The position numbers and the translations under genes were made by a program. Shown one piece after another: positions 1 to 10,500 of a stretch of 64,000 nucleotides of DNA. Where the stretch lies: the NCBI GenBank assembly GCA_903813345.2, contig CAIIXF020000001.1, positions 32,092,556 through 32,156,555 of the forward strand, written 5' to 3'. The stretch's first letter is position 1. The number at the start of each line of letters is the position of its first letter. Origin of the DNA: Owenia fusiformis (Eukaryota > Annelida > Polychaeta > Sabellida > Oweniidae). The notes under the pieces are model-generated. The model searched no databases, had not been told where the DNA came from, and saw nothing but the letters and a program-made list of their open reading frames with translations.

Positions 1-550
1 TTTTTGCTTGAATGACACGATTAATTAACATTGCTTAACTTAGTGAGACATGGGTTTTCAAGTTTGGTAATTTATGGTATCAATCATTATTATACTAAAA
101 GAAAGCTGCCCAACCAAAGTCTTAGCATATTACAACCATACTAAATGCTCCCTATTTTTCTTATAATCTCATGACTGTTTTAACAATGTAAATATAATAA
201 TCTTTGGTACCTTAACTATTCTACTGTATAAGAAAGCTACCTAACATGTTTTAGACCATGATTGCCAATGTACATGACTTTGATTGAAGTTAATGATTTC
301 ATGGTTTGCATCATTTGATTTCAGAGTTAATAGTTCCAGGACTATTCCATATGTAAGATGCCCAATGCAATTTAGTCTGGGATTTTACTTTTACCTCAAT
401 GAGTATTACTAAAAGTAGATTGGCAGACTTTATATGTTATATATTCTTGTATTACTATGCCGACTGTCCTCTGGAAATAAGCATTTTCTTGATATTTAAG
501 AATTTGGAATAACTGAATTTAATATTAACTTGTTACAGCTGCACTGCTGA
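1..550. repeat. 550 bp direct repeat, left copy (starts before the window)
   Basis: This segment recurs, apparently without change, at 1715-2264 (offset 1714). The two copies flank a satellite block. The left edge is cut by the window, so the true unit may be a 1.71 kb tandem repeat (550 bp unique part plus 1164 bp satellite). No coding potential is seen in it. Confidence 0.9.
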
Positions 551-1714
551 ACATTGCTTGACTAAGTTTGACTTAAAGCTAGCTTTGATTGATTAAATGT
601 GATTTAGGTCATCATTTTTTGAATGACACATTTAGTGACTAATGTGTGATCTAGGTCTTAATGTTTGAATGACACATTTAGCTAGGTTTGCTTGATTAAA
701 TGTGATTTAGGTCATCATTTTTGAATGACACATTTAGTTAACATTGCCTGACTAATGTGTGATCTAGGTCTTAATGTTTTTAAGACACAATTAGTTAACT
801 TTGCTTGACTAATGTGTGACTTAGGTCTTAATGTTTGAATGACACATTTAGCTAGGTTTGCTTGATTAAATGTGATTTAGGTCATCATTTTTGAATGACA
901 CATTTAGTTAACATTGCCTGACTAATGTGTGATCTAGGTCTTAATGTTTGTAAGACACAATTAGTTAACTTTGCTTGACTAATGTGTGACTTAGGTCTTA
1001 ATGTTTGAATGACACATGTAGCTAGGTTTGCTTGATTAAATGTGATTTAGGTCATCATTTTTGAATGACACATTTAGTTAACATTGGCTGACTAATGTGT
1101 GATCTAGGTCTTAATGTTTGTAAGACACAATTAGTTAACTTTGCTTGACTAATGTGTGACTTAGGTCTTAATGTTTGAATGACACATTTAGCTAGGTTTG
1201 CTTGATTAAATGTGATTTAGGTCATCATTTTTGATTGACACATTTAGTTAACATTGCCTAACTAATGTGTGATCTAGGTCTTAATGTTTGTAAGACACAA
1301 TTAGTTAGCATTGCTTGACTAATGTGTGACTTAGGTCTTAATGTTTGAATGACACATTTAGCTAGGTTTGCTTGATTAAATGTGATTTAGGTCATCATTT
1401 TTGAATGACACATTTAGTTAACATTGCTTGACTAATGTGTGATTTAGGTCTTAAGGTTTGTAAGACACAATTAGTTAACATTGCTTGACTAATGTGTGAC
1501 TTAGGTCTTAATGTTTGAATGACACATTTAGCTAGGTTTGCTTGATTAAATGTGATTTAGGTCATCATTTTTGAATGACACATTTAGTTAACATTGCCTA
1601 ACTAATGTGTGATCTAGGTCTTAATGTTTGTAAGACACAATTAGTTAGCATTGCTTGACTAATGTGTGACTTAGGTTTTAATGTTTGAATGACTCAACTA
1701 AAATTGCGTGACTT
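551..1714. repeat. Satellite with 170 bp higher-order unit (three ~57 bp monomers)
   Basis: Monomers of about 57 bp built around 'gacacatttag...gtgatttaggtc' alternate in three variants. The variant containing gctaggtttg recurs at 681, 851, 1021, 1191, 1361 and 1531, exactly 170 bp apart each time. The edges (551-680 and about 1690-1714) are degenerate. The regular 170 bp spacing shows that three-monomer blocks were amplified together. Satellite cores of about this size occur in some bivalve mobile elements (the pearl and Helentron-like group), but no diagnostic ends are visible here. Confidence 0.9.
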
Positions 1715-2264
1715 TTTTTGCTTGAATGACACGATTAATTAACATTGCTTAACTTAGTGAGACATGGGTTTTCAAGTTTGGTAATTTATGGTATCAATCA
1801 TTATTATACTAAAAGAAAGCTGCCCAACCAAAGTCTTAGCATATTACAACCATACTAAATGCTCCCTATTTTTCTTATAATCTCATGACTGTTTTAACAA
1901 TGTAAATATAATAATCTTTGGTACCTTAACTATTCTACTGTATAAGAAAGCTACCTAACATGTTTTAGACCATGATTGCCAATGTACATGACTTTGATTG
2001 AAGTTAATGATTTCATGGTTTGCATCATTTGATTTCAGAGTTAATAGTTCCAGGACTATTCCATATGTAAGATGCCCAATGCAATTTAGTCTGGGATTTT
2101 ACTTTTACCTCAATGAGTATTACTAAAAGTAGATTGGCAGACTTTATATGTTATATATTCTTGTATTACTATGCCGACTGTCCTCTGGAAATAAGCATTT
2201 TCTTGATATTTAAGAATTTGGAATAACTGAATTTAATATTAACTTGTTACAGCTGCACTGCTGA
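1715..2264. repeat. 550 bp direct repeat, right copy
   Basis: Second copy of 1-550. It ends at gctgcactgctga; after this the two copies diverge, the first into satellite and the second into the LINE leader. No mismatch was found in the parts compared by eye, which points to a recent duplication, gene conversion or an assembly artefact. Confidence 0.9.
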
Positions 2265-2370
2265 TGACTATATTTCTGATTGCATGTATTACCAAAAGCT
2301 GATTCTTCATGGACGATGTGCATCTGGGGGGATCCTTGGGACTGGGTGGGGAAGGTCAGGTATATGTTAA

Positions 2371-5300
2371 ATGAATATTGATTTACTCCAATATAGGGCA
2401 AGGGTGGGCTCCTTTAATGCTGTTCACGGATTTAAAACTTCCAGCAAAAGAAACAATTGTGGTTCCTTATTTTGGCTAAAATTCAATCTACTTATGATTT
2501 ATTGTCTCACGCTTTTAGTAGTTATGATCGACTTAACATGGCATTTGTCGTTAGCTCAATTACTTGTTGCTACGAAAAATTGTTTTATTCTGACGTACAT
2601 TTCAATTATGGCGTTACTCATTCCCTTTAGTACCTTTAAATACACGAGGCTCAGAAAATGGTCCAGAATTAGAAAATGCCTTTTGACCATTTTTTCATTA
2701 TCTTATTCGTGGATTCACCTCATCTATCTTATCTTATCTTGCAATCTTTTAAAAGTTTTACTTATAAGGGCTGGCGATATTCATACCAACCCAGGTCCAC
2801 TGAGTAGAAATGTGGTACATTTTGATCATTTGAACATTTTATTCAGCAATATAAACAGTATCGGCTCTGATAACGGTGCTCGTTTTGACATACTCACCCA
2901 AAGAATAGAACTAGACCAGATTAAAGTTGCTGGAATCTGTGAAGCTGGGTACCATGATCAAGATTTTATAAATTACAAAATATCTAATTTTCACATGCCA
3001 GTTTATTCCAATAAGGGAAGGGGTATACTTATTTATATCCATGAGTCTTTGAGATTTTCTAACAGGGGAGATATTGAAATTGATGGCCTAGACATTGCTT
3101 TTGTGGAAATTGTAGTAAATCACAAGAAAATTTTATATGGAGTTGGTCATCGTTCTCCTAGCCAAAGCGCAGACGAAACGAGAATCTTCTTCAATAAACT
3201 TAGACAGGCCCTTAATAAAATTGAGAACCAGTCATTCGATAGTGTTCTGATTACTGCTGATACTAATGCTAAGAATAGTATCTGGTATGCCGAAGGTACA
3301 TCAATAGATAATCTGGCTGGTGACCTTCTTTTTAATGTCACTCAAGATTTCAACTATTTGCAGCTAATTGACCAACCAACACGCATAAAAGATAACTCTA
3401 AAACTTGCATAGATCATGTTCTTACAAATACTCCCCTGGCTGTGTCTGCAGCTGTAGTTGACTCTCCAATAGGTGGCTCTGACCATTGCACAATTATCGT
3501 CAAACTTAATGTTAAAATTCCCAAGGAACCAGCTATTAAACGAACTGTTTGGAAATATGACCAGGTCAACCTTCAAGCAATAAATAACGCAGTTAGAGAA
3601 CAAAACTGGAATGGTATTTTAGATAATGACATTGATTCAAATACTTTAACCGAACAATTTATCTATGCCCTCAAGACAATATATTCGACTTTTATCCCTC
3701 ATAAAACAATAACTGTTAAGGCCAACACCCAACCATGGTTTACAGACAAAATAAAGCACGAAATCAACAAAAAGAAAAAATTCTTTACCCAGTTGAAAAA
3801 TAGTAATACTCCAGAAAATTTTGAAAAATATACTACCCAGACTAGAATTTTAAATGAACAAATACAGCTTGCTAAGCGTGAATACGAAACCAAATGTAAA
3901 GAATCCATTACTGAACTTTCTAAAAACTCTAAACAATATTGGTCCATAACCAAGAAATTATTAGGTATAAACTCCTCTCAAACCACCATTCCCACCCTCT
4001 ATGACCAGCACAAAGGTAAAACTTCATCTAGCTCTAAAGATAAGGCAAATGCTTTTTTAGAACATTTTTCAAGTAAATACCATTCAGATAACTCGTTTTT
4101 GGATACTACCCTACCTCAACGCTGTCATAACAAAATTGATAACCTTAGAACCTCCCAAGAAGAGGTTATGAAAATAATTCTCAAACTTGATCCAAATAAA
4201 GCTTGTGGCCCTGATGAGATCACAATTAAAATGTTACAATTGACTGCTCATACTATATCTCTACCACTTTCTAAGCTCATTAACAAACTTATTCTCCATG
4301 AAACCTTCCCCGACATATGGAAAATGGGCAGTATCTGTCCTATATTTAAAAATAAAGGCGATAAAACTGACATTGGGAATTATCGACCCATTACTCTTTT
4401 AAATATTTTATCAAAGGTCTTTGAACGTGTTGTAGCAACAAGACTAAATGCCCACCTTAAAGTTAATAATTTAATATTTGAATTCCAATCTGGGTTTCTT
4501 GAAGGGCATAACACTGAATTCCAGCTACTGGCAATAAATCACTTTCTTCATTCAAATATCAAAGATCATAAAGCCGTACGTGCAATATATTTAGACATTA
4601 GCTCTGCTTTTGATCGTGTTCCTCATAAGCTGCTGCTTGCAAAACTGAAAGCATATGGCATTGAAGGCCAATTTTATCAAATTCTCCAATCATATTTGTC
4701 AAATCGTAGAGTCAACGTAAATGTTGGTGGTCAATCATCGGATACTTCTTCTGCAAACTATATCAACTGCGGCGTCCCTCAGGGATCTATCCTGGGTCCA
4801 ATTTTATTTTTGATTTATATAAATGACTTACCCGATGATCTTTTGGGAAAGGCCTTTATCTACGCTGATGACACATCACTATATTACCCCTTTGATCCAT
4901 CTGATCCTGACATGCATATAATCAATCATGATCTTAATATCATAACTAACTGGTCTCAAAAATGGAAACTAGATTTCAAGCCTGAAAAAACAGAGGAAGT
5001 TATCTTTCAAAGCCAGCGCTGTGTATTTCCTACTCCGCCACCTTTAGCCAAACTTGGAAATGGGGAAATTAAAAGGAATAATCTTCATAAGCATCTAGGG
5101 TATACTTTCGATTATCTTCTTTCTAACAAAAATCATATATATGACATTGTCAAGAGAGTACAAAAACTGCTTAATCCATTGAAGGCACTTACATCAAAGA
5201 TTAACTCGAAACATTTGGAGACAATGTACAACTCATTCATAAGGCCTCATTTTGATTACGCAGACATTCTTTATCATTCATCAACTCAAGCACTGATCAA

Positions 5301-6066
5301 TATCCCTAGCAAGTTGCATTATCAGGCTGCATTATTGTGTTCTGGGTGTCTCCATGGCTCTGATACAGGTAAAGTTATGGGGGTCTTAAACTGGTGCACA
5401 CTACCCCAAAGGAGGGAACAACACATTCTTAACTTCATGTACAAAGTAATCAGAAACCAGGTACCATCCTATGTATCTTCAATATTTGAAGAATTCAAAA
5501 ATCCAGCTACCAGAAGAACAAGCAATACAGAAGTATACCAAATTCCTATAAGGTCAACTGCCCAATTTATTAAATCCCCTATTCCTAATGCAATATCACT
5601 GTGGAACAAATTACCTAAACCTCTTTTAGAATATGCCTTAAAATTTTCCCTACCATCGTTCAAAAAAGAAAGTAATAAACACTTCCTGCCCAAGAGAATA
5701 ATCAGTTCAACGTCCCTGATTAATTTAACAAGGTCTCAAGAAATCACTCTCAACAGAGCTCGTGTAGACTTATTTTTGAAAGCAAGACTTTTTGCACACC
5801 AATTTACATTTATAGACTCGGCTAATTGTTCTTGCGGCAAACCTGAAACACTAAAACATTTATTTTTCAAGTGTCCTCTATGCCAAATTAATAGGCATGC
5901 CCTGATGGAAGAGGTCAACAATAACTTCTATAATAAGATCAGCCAACTAACAAACATGGATGATAAACTTAATTTTCTCTTATATGGTGACGAGGCATTA
6001 TCCTTAGCAGAATTAAGTAAACTTCTTATCATCGTCAGCAACTTTCTCCATGACAACAAGACATAG
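2371..6066 (+). CDS. LINE polyprotein: hydrophobic leader, 2A-like motif, endonuclease, reverse transcriptase
   Basis: The reading frame has 1231 codons without a stop; a TAA lies directly before the ATG, so the frame cannot start earlier. Residues about 34-133 hold several hydrophobic, membrane-like segments. They are followed by GDIHTNPGP at 135-143, which resembles viral 2A peptides (consensus D-V/I-E-x-N-P-G-P) except for H in place of E. The endonuclease follows: ADTNAKN (catalytic D and N), then DHVLTN and GGSDH near its end. Reverse transcriptase shows the LDISSAFD block (D742), the GVPQGSILGP block (801-810) and YADD (831-834). Near the C terminus there is a Cys/His cluster (CSCG...HLFFKC) like the C-terminal fingers of Jockey/CR1-type proteins. 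The frame is intact, so the copy may be young or still active. The family call rests on motifs, not on a database search. Confidence 0.93.
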   Translation: MNIDLLQYRARVGSFNAVHGFKTSSKRNNCGSLFWLKFNLLMIYCLTLLVVMIDLTWHLSLAQLLVATKNCFILTYISIMALLIPFSTFKYTRLRKWSRIRKCLLTIFSLSYSWIHLIYLILSCNLLKVLLIRAGDIHTNPGPLSRNVVHFDHLNILFSNINSIGSDNGARFDILTQRIELDQIKVAGICEAGYHDQDFINYKISNFHMPVYSNKGRGILIYIHESLRFSNRGDIEIDGLDIAFVEIVVNHKKILYGVGHRSPSQSADETRIFFNKLRQALNKIENQSFDSVLITADTNAKNSIWYAEGTSIDNLAGDLLFNVTQDFNYLQLIDQPTRIKDNSKTCIDHVLTNTPLAVSAAVVDSPIGGSDHCTIIVKLNVKIPKEPAIKRTVWKYDQVNLQAINNAVREQNWNGILDNDIDSNTLTEQFIYALKTIYSTFIPHKTITVKANTQPWFTDKIKHEINKKKKFFTQLKNSNTPENFEKYTTQTRILNEQIQLAKREYETKCKESITELSKNSKQYWSITKKLLGINSSQTTIPTLYDQHKGKTSSSSKDKANAFLEHFSSKYHSDNSFLDTTLPQRCHNKIDNLRTSQEEVMKIILKLDPNKACGPDEITIKMLQLTAHTISLPLSKLINKLILHETFPDIWKMGSICPIFKNKGDKTDIGNYRPITLLNILSKVFERVVATRLNAHLKVNNLIFEFQSGFLEGHNTEFQLLAINHFLHSNIKDHKAVRAIYLDISSAFDRVPHKLLLAKLKAYGIEGQFYQILQSYLSNRRVNVNVGGQSSDTSSANYINCGVPQGSILGPILFLIYINDLPDDLLGKAFIYADDTSLYYPFDPSDPDMHIINHDLNIITNWSQKWKLDFKPEKTEEVIFQSQRCVFPTPPPLAKLGNGEIKRNNLHKHLGYTFDYLLSNKNHIYDIVKRVQKLLNPLKALTSKINSKHLETMYNSFIRPHFDYADILYHSSTQALINIPSKLHYQAALLCSGCLHGSDTGKVMGVLNWCTLPQRREQHILNFMYKVIRNQVPSYVSSIFEEFKNPATRRTSNTEVYQIPIRSTAQFIKSPIPNAISLWNKLPKPLLEYALKFSLPSFKKESNKHFLPKRIISSTSLINLTRSQEITLNRARVDLFLKARLFAHQFTFIDSANCSCGKPETLKHLFFKCPLCQINRHALMEEVNNNFYNKISQLTNMDDKLNFLLYGDEALSLAELSKLLIIVSNFLHDNKT

Positions 6067-6284
6067 CAAAGAGGTCTCATCTAAGCCCTGGAGAACTCAT
6101 AATATATTTATTTTGTTTTTTACACATCTACTTGGCACAAACCCCTCTGGTCCCTGGGATACCCTTCGATGCACAGTCGTCCTCAAACAGCTAAATATTA
6201 TACTTAATTTTTTACATGTAAGTGATGGCCAACCTATAATGCCAATATGGCGATTGGTGGCCGAAAATGTATTGACTTTACCTC

Positions 6285-6320
6285 AATAAAGTTTATACTA
6301 TAAAAAAAAAACAAAAAAAA
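6285..6320 (+). terminator. LINE polyadenylation signal and A-rich tail
   Basis: AATAAA at 6285-6290 is followed 11 bp later by nine A, a C, and eight more A. This marks the 3' end of the LINE copy. Confidence 0.75.
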
Positions 6321-7385
6321 CTTAATATCCGAAATCATTATTTTTATTTAAGAGTAGGAAAGAAAGAACATGTCAGAGGTGAGCGATTGCATAACCTGTA
6401 CAGCCACTAAACTGACAAAATCATTGTTTCCATTTTCAGTAAAAAGGCAACTGACTAGTTATTTACAAGGCTTTATTAGAGAGGCTTTATTAGAAACCAC
6501 CTCTAAGCACATATAATATATCATTTATGTTCTGGGAGACTCCTTTATGATATTGATATACATATTTTGATATATTCAATGAATATTATTATTATTAGAA
6601 CGAGAAAGGGGATGGGGCTTCATTTACGAGTCAAAACGGACTGCTCTGGTCCTTGTTGAGAATATTCAATCAGTAATACACCCATTAATAGCCATCAAAA
6701 TATGCTTGATACCCATACATTTTGGTAAACAAATGTTGAATATGTAACTAGATTTGATCTTCCAAGGCAAATATGTAAGAAGTTTGGTCAAGTTGAATTT
6801 TTTAATCAAGATTGCTTGGACAAAAACAAACAAACAGCAAACAGAATTAATCATTTCAAAACGGAGTCCCAGGCTTGAACTTGTAATTCAGGAGAAGAGG
6901 GGTCATATCAAACATTGTCTAGTTTAATCCATAAACTTTGTTGTTTTCACCTATGAACTTTACATCAAATAAATGAGTGACTGAACAATGCTCAGTAAAA
7001 TTTTGGTGCATTTTAGAGAAAAAATAAAGGTTTTGCGTTCAATTAACAAATGTTCCAATTTTTTTGGACCACCCTGTAGACACTTTGAGATAACATTGAA
7101 TTATAAATGCATGTTGAATATTCCAGAATGTGAAGTACATGTAGTAGTATATTCTTATGTATTCTTTCCTCACATGAAAAATATTAATGGATGAAAATGT
7201 TGAGAGCAAGCATTCAGAAAATTCTCATGCAAATATATCCATGCTCTAACTTATATATTCAGCAGACTCGGCATACACATGCTGCAAACCCAACTAATAA
7301 ACACTATCAGCTATTACTATCCCTAAACCATATATCTAAATTCTAAACATTTCTCAGCATTATGAATGGCTTATTGTAATATGGC
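6321..7385. other. Non-coding; likely GOLIM4 3' untranslated region
   Basis: No gene was recognised. On the minus strand AATAAA occurs at 6486-6491 and 6472-6477, about 900 bp downstream of the GOLIM4 stop, and could end its transcript. A lone terminal repeat of a mariner-like element lies at 7059-7078 (tttttggaccaccctgta), related to the element at 39469-40464. Confidence 0.4.
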
Positions 7386-7561
7386 CTAATATCTGATACC
7401 TAATGCTTCTCCTCCTACTACTTGTTTTTGCTGCAAAAGTTCTTGTTGTTGTTCTTTAATTAACTCTTGTTGTTCTTGTTGTTTGTCATTGGGAGGCTGC
7501 TGTTGCATCTGTTGGACTTCCTCCCCATGTTCTTGCTGTTGTTGTTGAAGAATGTTGTTGT
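7386..7561 (-). CDS. GOLIM4: GOLIM4 exon 10: glutamine-rich C terminus
   Basis: 176 nt from acceptor ATATATAG to a TAG stop; Q-rich with a few acidic residues, ending GGEALGIRY. The frame joins exon 9 correctly. A possible donor (TTAG|GTATCA) ten codons or fewer before the stop leaves open that the gene goes on into a more distant exon. If so, the acidic tail and the LINE would lie beyond this point. Confidence 0.7.
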
Positions 7562-10500
7562 CTATATATACACAAACATGCATACTTAAACTATGCAACT
7601 AAACTAAACATTAAATAGAAACAGCAACTCATTGGAGTTGCAAATCCCACAGAACAAAACTTATTTTATCAATTATCTCATTACTTTGAACATAACATGA
7701 TAGAATACAATTTGTACCAAATCCTATGACTGGTATTTAAGTTATTAGAATTACATTTTTAATGACAGCCATTTTGAATGAGCAGCTATCTTCATAATTC
7801 AAATCCAAATCCGTCAACTGGTATTTGAATTATCAAACATTACATTAATCATGAAAATTGGAGGCCATTTTGAAATGAGCGGACATATTGAAATGCTTCT
7901 TAGAGCAGGGGTCCTTTGCCCATTAGATATTACCATTTAAAATTCGGACCAAATTCTAAATGGGCAACTTTACATGAAATTGAAAATACCTCCTTGACCA
8001 GAGCTCCTTTGCCCATAAGATATTAGCGTATGAAATTTGGACTAAGTTCCATAATTTGGTCCATAAATAATAAAATAAAATAAAAAGATTACACTTTTTT
8101 CAAAAAAGGGCGGCAATTTTAAATTGAGTGACCATATTGAAAAATCCTTCTTGAGCAAAGATCCTACACCCACAAGGGATGAGCATATAAAATTTGTCAA
8201 CCGATATTTGAGTTACTGCCCAGATAAAGAACAAAAGGTTGTAATTGATATATAGAGGGACAGACAAATGGACGGATTCTCCTCCATATCCTTATGAACT
8301 TCAGTGGGATAATAACTCTTCTAGGATGTACCTGCAATCGCTAAGGGATGGTGTCCAAAGGCAACAGTTGTTGAAGAACAAAGTATTCTTAGTAACTGAC
8401 ATTTTCAAATAAAATATTGATTTTTGGCACTTCAGCAAATGCTATTAGACAGTGAAAATGCAGCAATATTTTCATTATTGGGGGATTTAACCATCGAAAT
8501 CAACTTGTTTTTCCAGCAATTGGACAGTATCCCTTAATTTAAAACCAACCATGCATTTTATCTTCTTGAAAAGTCAGGTATAAATGCAAAACATGCAGCA
8601 ACCAGACTTTGAAAATGGATCCCAAATACTGAAATGTTATCTACTTTGTAGGGGCATAAAGCAATAGAATTAGCAGCCTGGCTAACATTACTGATGTATT
8701 GCATACAAAGATTTCAATCATTCAAGTCCCACCTTAATGGAGGGGACTATATTGTAAAAAGAATCTGATTTGCAATGCTATAACATGTCTAAGCAAACAA
8801 AACAAGCAATCTTTAGACACACCTTCACAAGCAAATAAGAAACATAACATAAAGGTGAACAATAGAAAAGAGAAACTTAAAGAAGCTAGATTTGAAACCA
8901 TATCTTATATTACTGCATAAATTGTCTCATCTTTACTGGGACAGAGGACTTTCACTTCTTTTATGACTTTTTATGACCACACAACTTATATGATATTGTT
9001 TTATATAAATTTAATGAAGTGTATTTTTGATACTCAACCATCTATACATTTAAGGTTGATTTAATCTTCAAGGGGGGGATACATGAGCTTCCCAAATAAC
9101 AAGGTTCAGTTAAGATATGGTTCCAAGACAGAATCTCAACCTTCACCCACCTAAAAGCCTTTCAGCACTCCTGGCACCTCTATTACCACCACCATGCTCT
9201 TGCAACACTTGATCTGCTTGTTGATCTAAATCTAATTTTTGACGTTGTTTTTGTTTATCTATGTATTGTTGTTCTAAATCATCTTCTTCTAGTTGATTAT
9301 TTACTATGTTTTGTTCTTGTAGTTTTTGTAAAATTTTCTGTTGTTGCTGCTGTAAATCCTGCTGCTGCAAACCTAATTGATTAAAATTTTGTTCTTTTTT
9401 CAATTGTTCTTGATTAAGTTGAGTATTTTTACCTATCACTTGTTTTTGCTGTTGTTCTCCCCTCATTACTTGTTGGTTAATAACAGGTTGCTGCTGCTGC
9501 TGTTGTTGATGAATAATTGGCTGTTGTTGGTTTACTTGCTGTTGTTGATTATTTTGTTGTTGTTGATTAACTTGTTGTTGTTGATTAACTTGCTGTTGCT
9601 GATTAACTTGTTGTTGCTGTTGATCTACATGTTGGTTCACTTGTTGCTGCTGTTGATTTACTAGCTGTTGGTTGCCCTGCTGTTGTTGGAGCAGCTGTTG
9701 CTGCTGTTGACTCTTGAAGCCTTGGATCTGAGCCTGGAAATGAAAAAATAAGACCTTATAGCACAGCTGCATGTCATGTGTTTTCCCTCAACATGTACAT
9801 AACTAAAAGATCTAAGCTGATTAGCTCACGGGTACATAATAATTAAATGTTAGAACAATTGTAATTGTATTGAAATATCCAAGTTATCAGTTCACATTTT
9901 CAGAACATAATCTTTACAGTAAAATCTCAATTTTGATCTTCTGAATGCATGACTTTTTAATACTTAAAGATCAACAATGCTATTCATAGATAGACATAGA
10001 AAATTGCATGCAGGATAATTATGAAAGTAATGCAATTATATTTTGGACACTCTATTTGATAATGATGTCATAGTTCATTATTTCATAATGAAAAATTACA
10101 ACTGGATAATATAATTTTGGGGGGAAGAATCTAACATCCATGAAAAAATCATATTCCCGTATGAATACTAAATAAAACTAGATAACGGCAACTCCGCGGA
10201 GTAGCAAATCCCAACGAACAAAATATCAATTACCGAATTCCAATCAATTATACTCATTACTTTGGTTGAAAATGAAAAAATTAGATTTTAGAATTGCGAA
10301 TTCCTGCAAAGCAGCCATTTTGAATTTTCTGAGGTACAAATCTGAAAAATAATAACATAATTGTGATCTACACCAAAATTCCTTCAATTTGAGTATAATA
10401 TAGCTAGCCATACTTTGAAGGGATCGAAAAATTATTGCGAAATCGTACATTAGACGGCCATTTTGAATTTTACGAGGCTCGAATCAGAAAAAAGATACAA

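Larger units (their letters stand above)
2265..6320 (+). mobile_element. Non-LTR retrotransposon (LINE), CR1/Jockey group
   Basis: One long ORF (2371-6066) encodes an apurinic-type endonuclease followed by reverse transcriptase. A 3' untranslated stretch follows, with AATAAA at 6285-6290 and an A-rich tail at about 6302-6320. The 5' edge is placed at the end of the upstream direct repeat and is uncertain; no target-site duplication was recognised. No separate ORF1 is visible. The A-rich tail argues against a classic CR1, which ends in a microsatellite, so the clade is left open. The element lies downstream of the last GOLIM4 exon, in antisense to that gene. Confidence 0.85.

Noticed and set aside
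9377-9664. Leucine-rich plus-strand ORF
   Set aside because: Antisense shadow of the GOLIM4 glutamine exon (CAA/CAG read backwards gives TTG/CTG).
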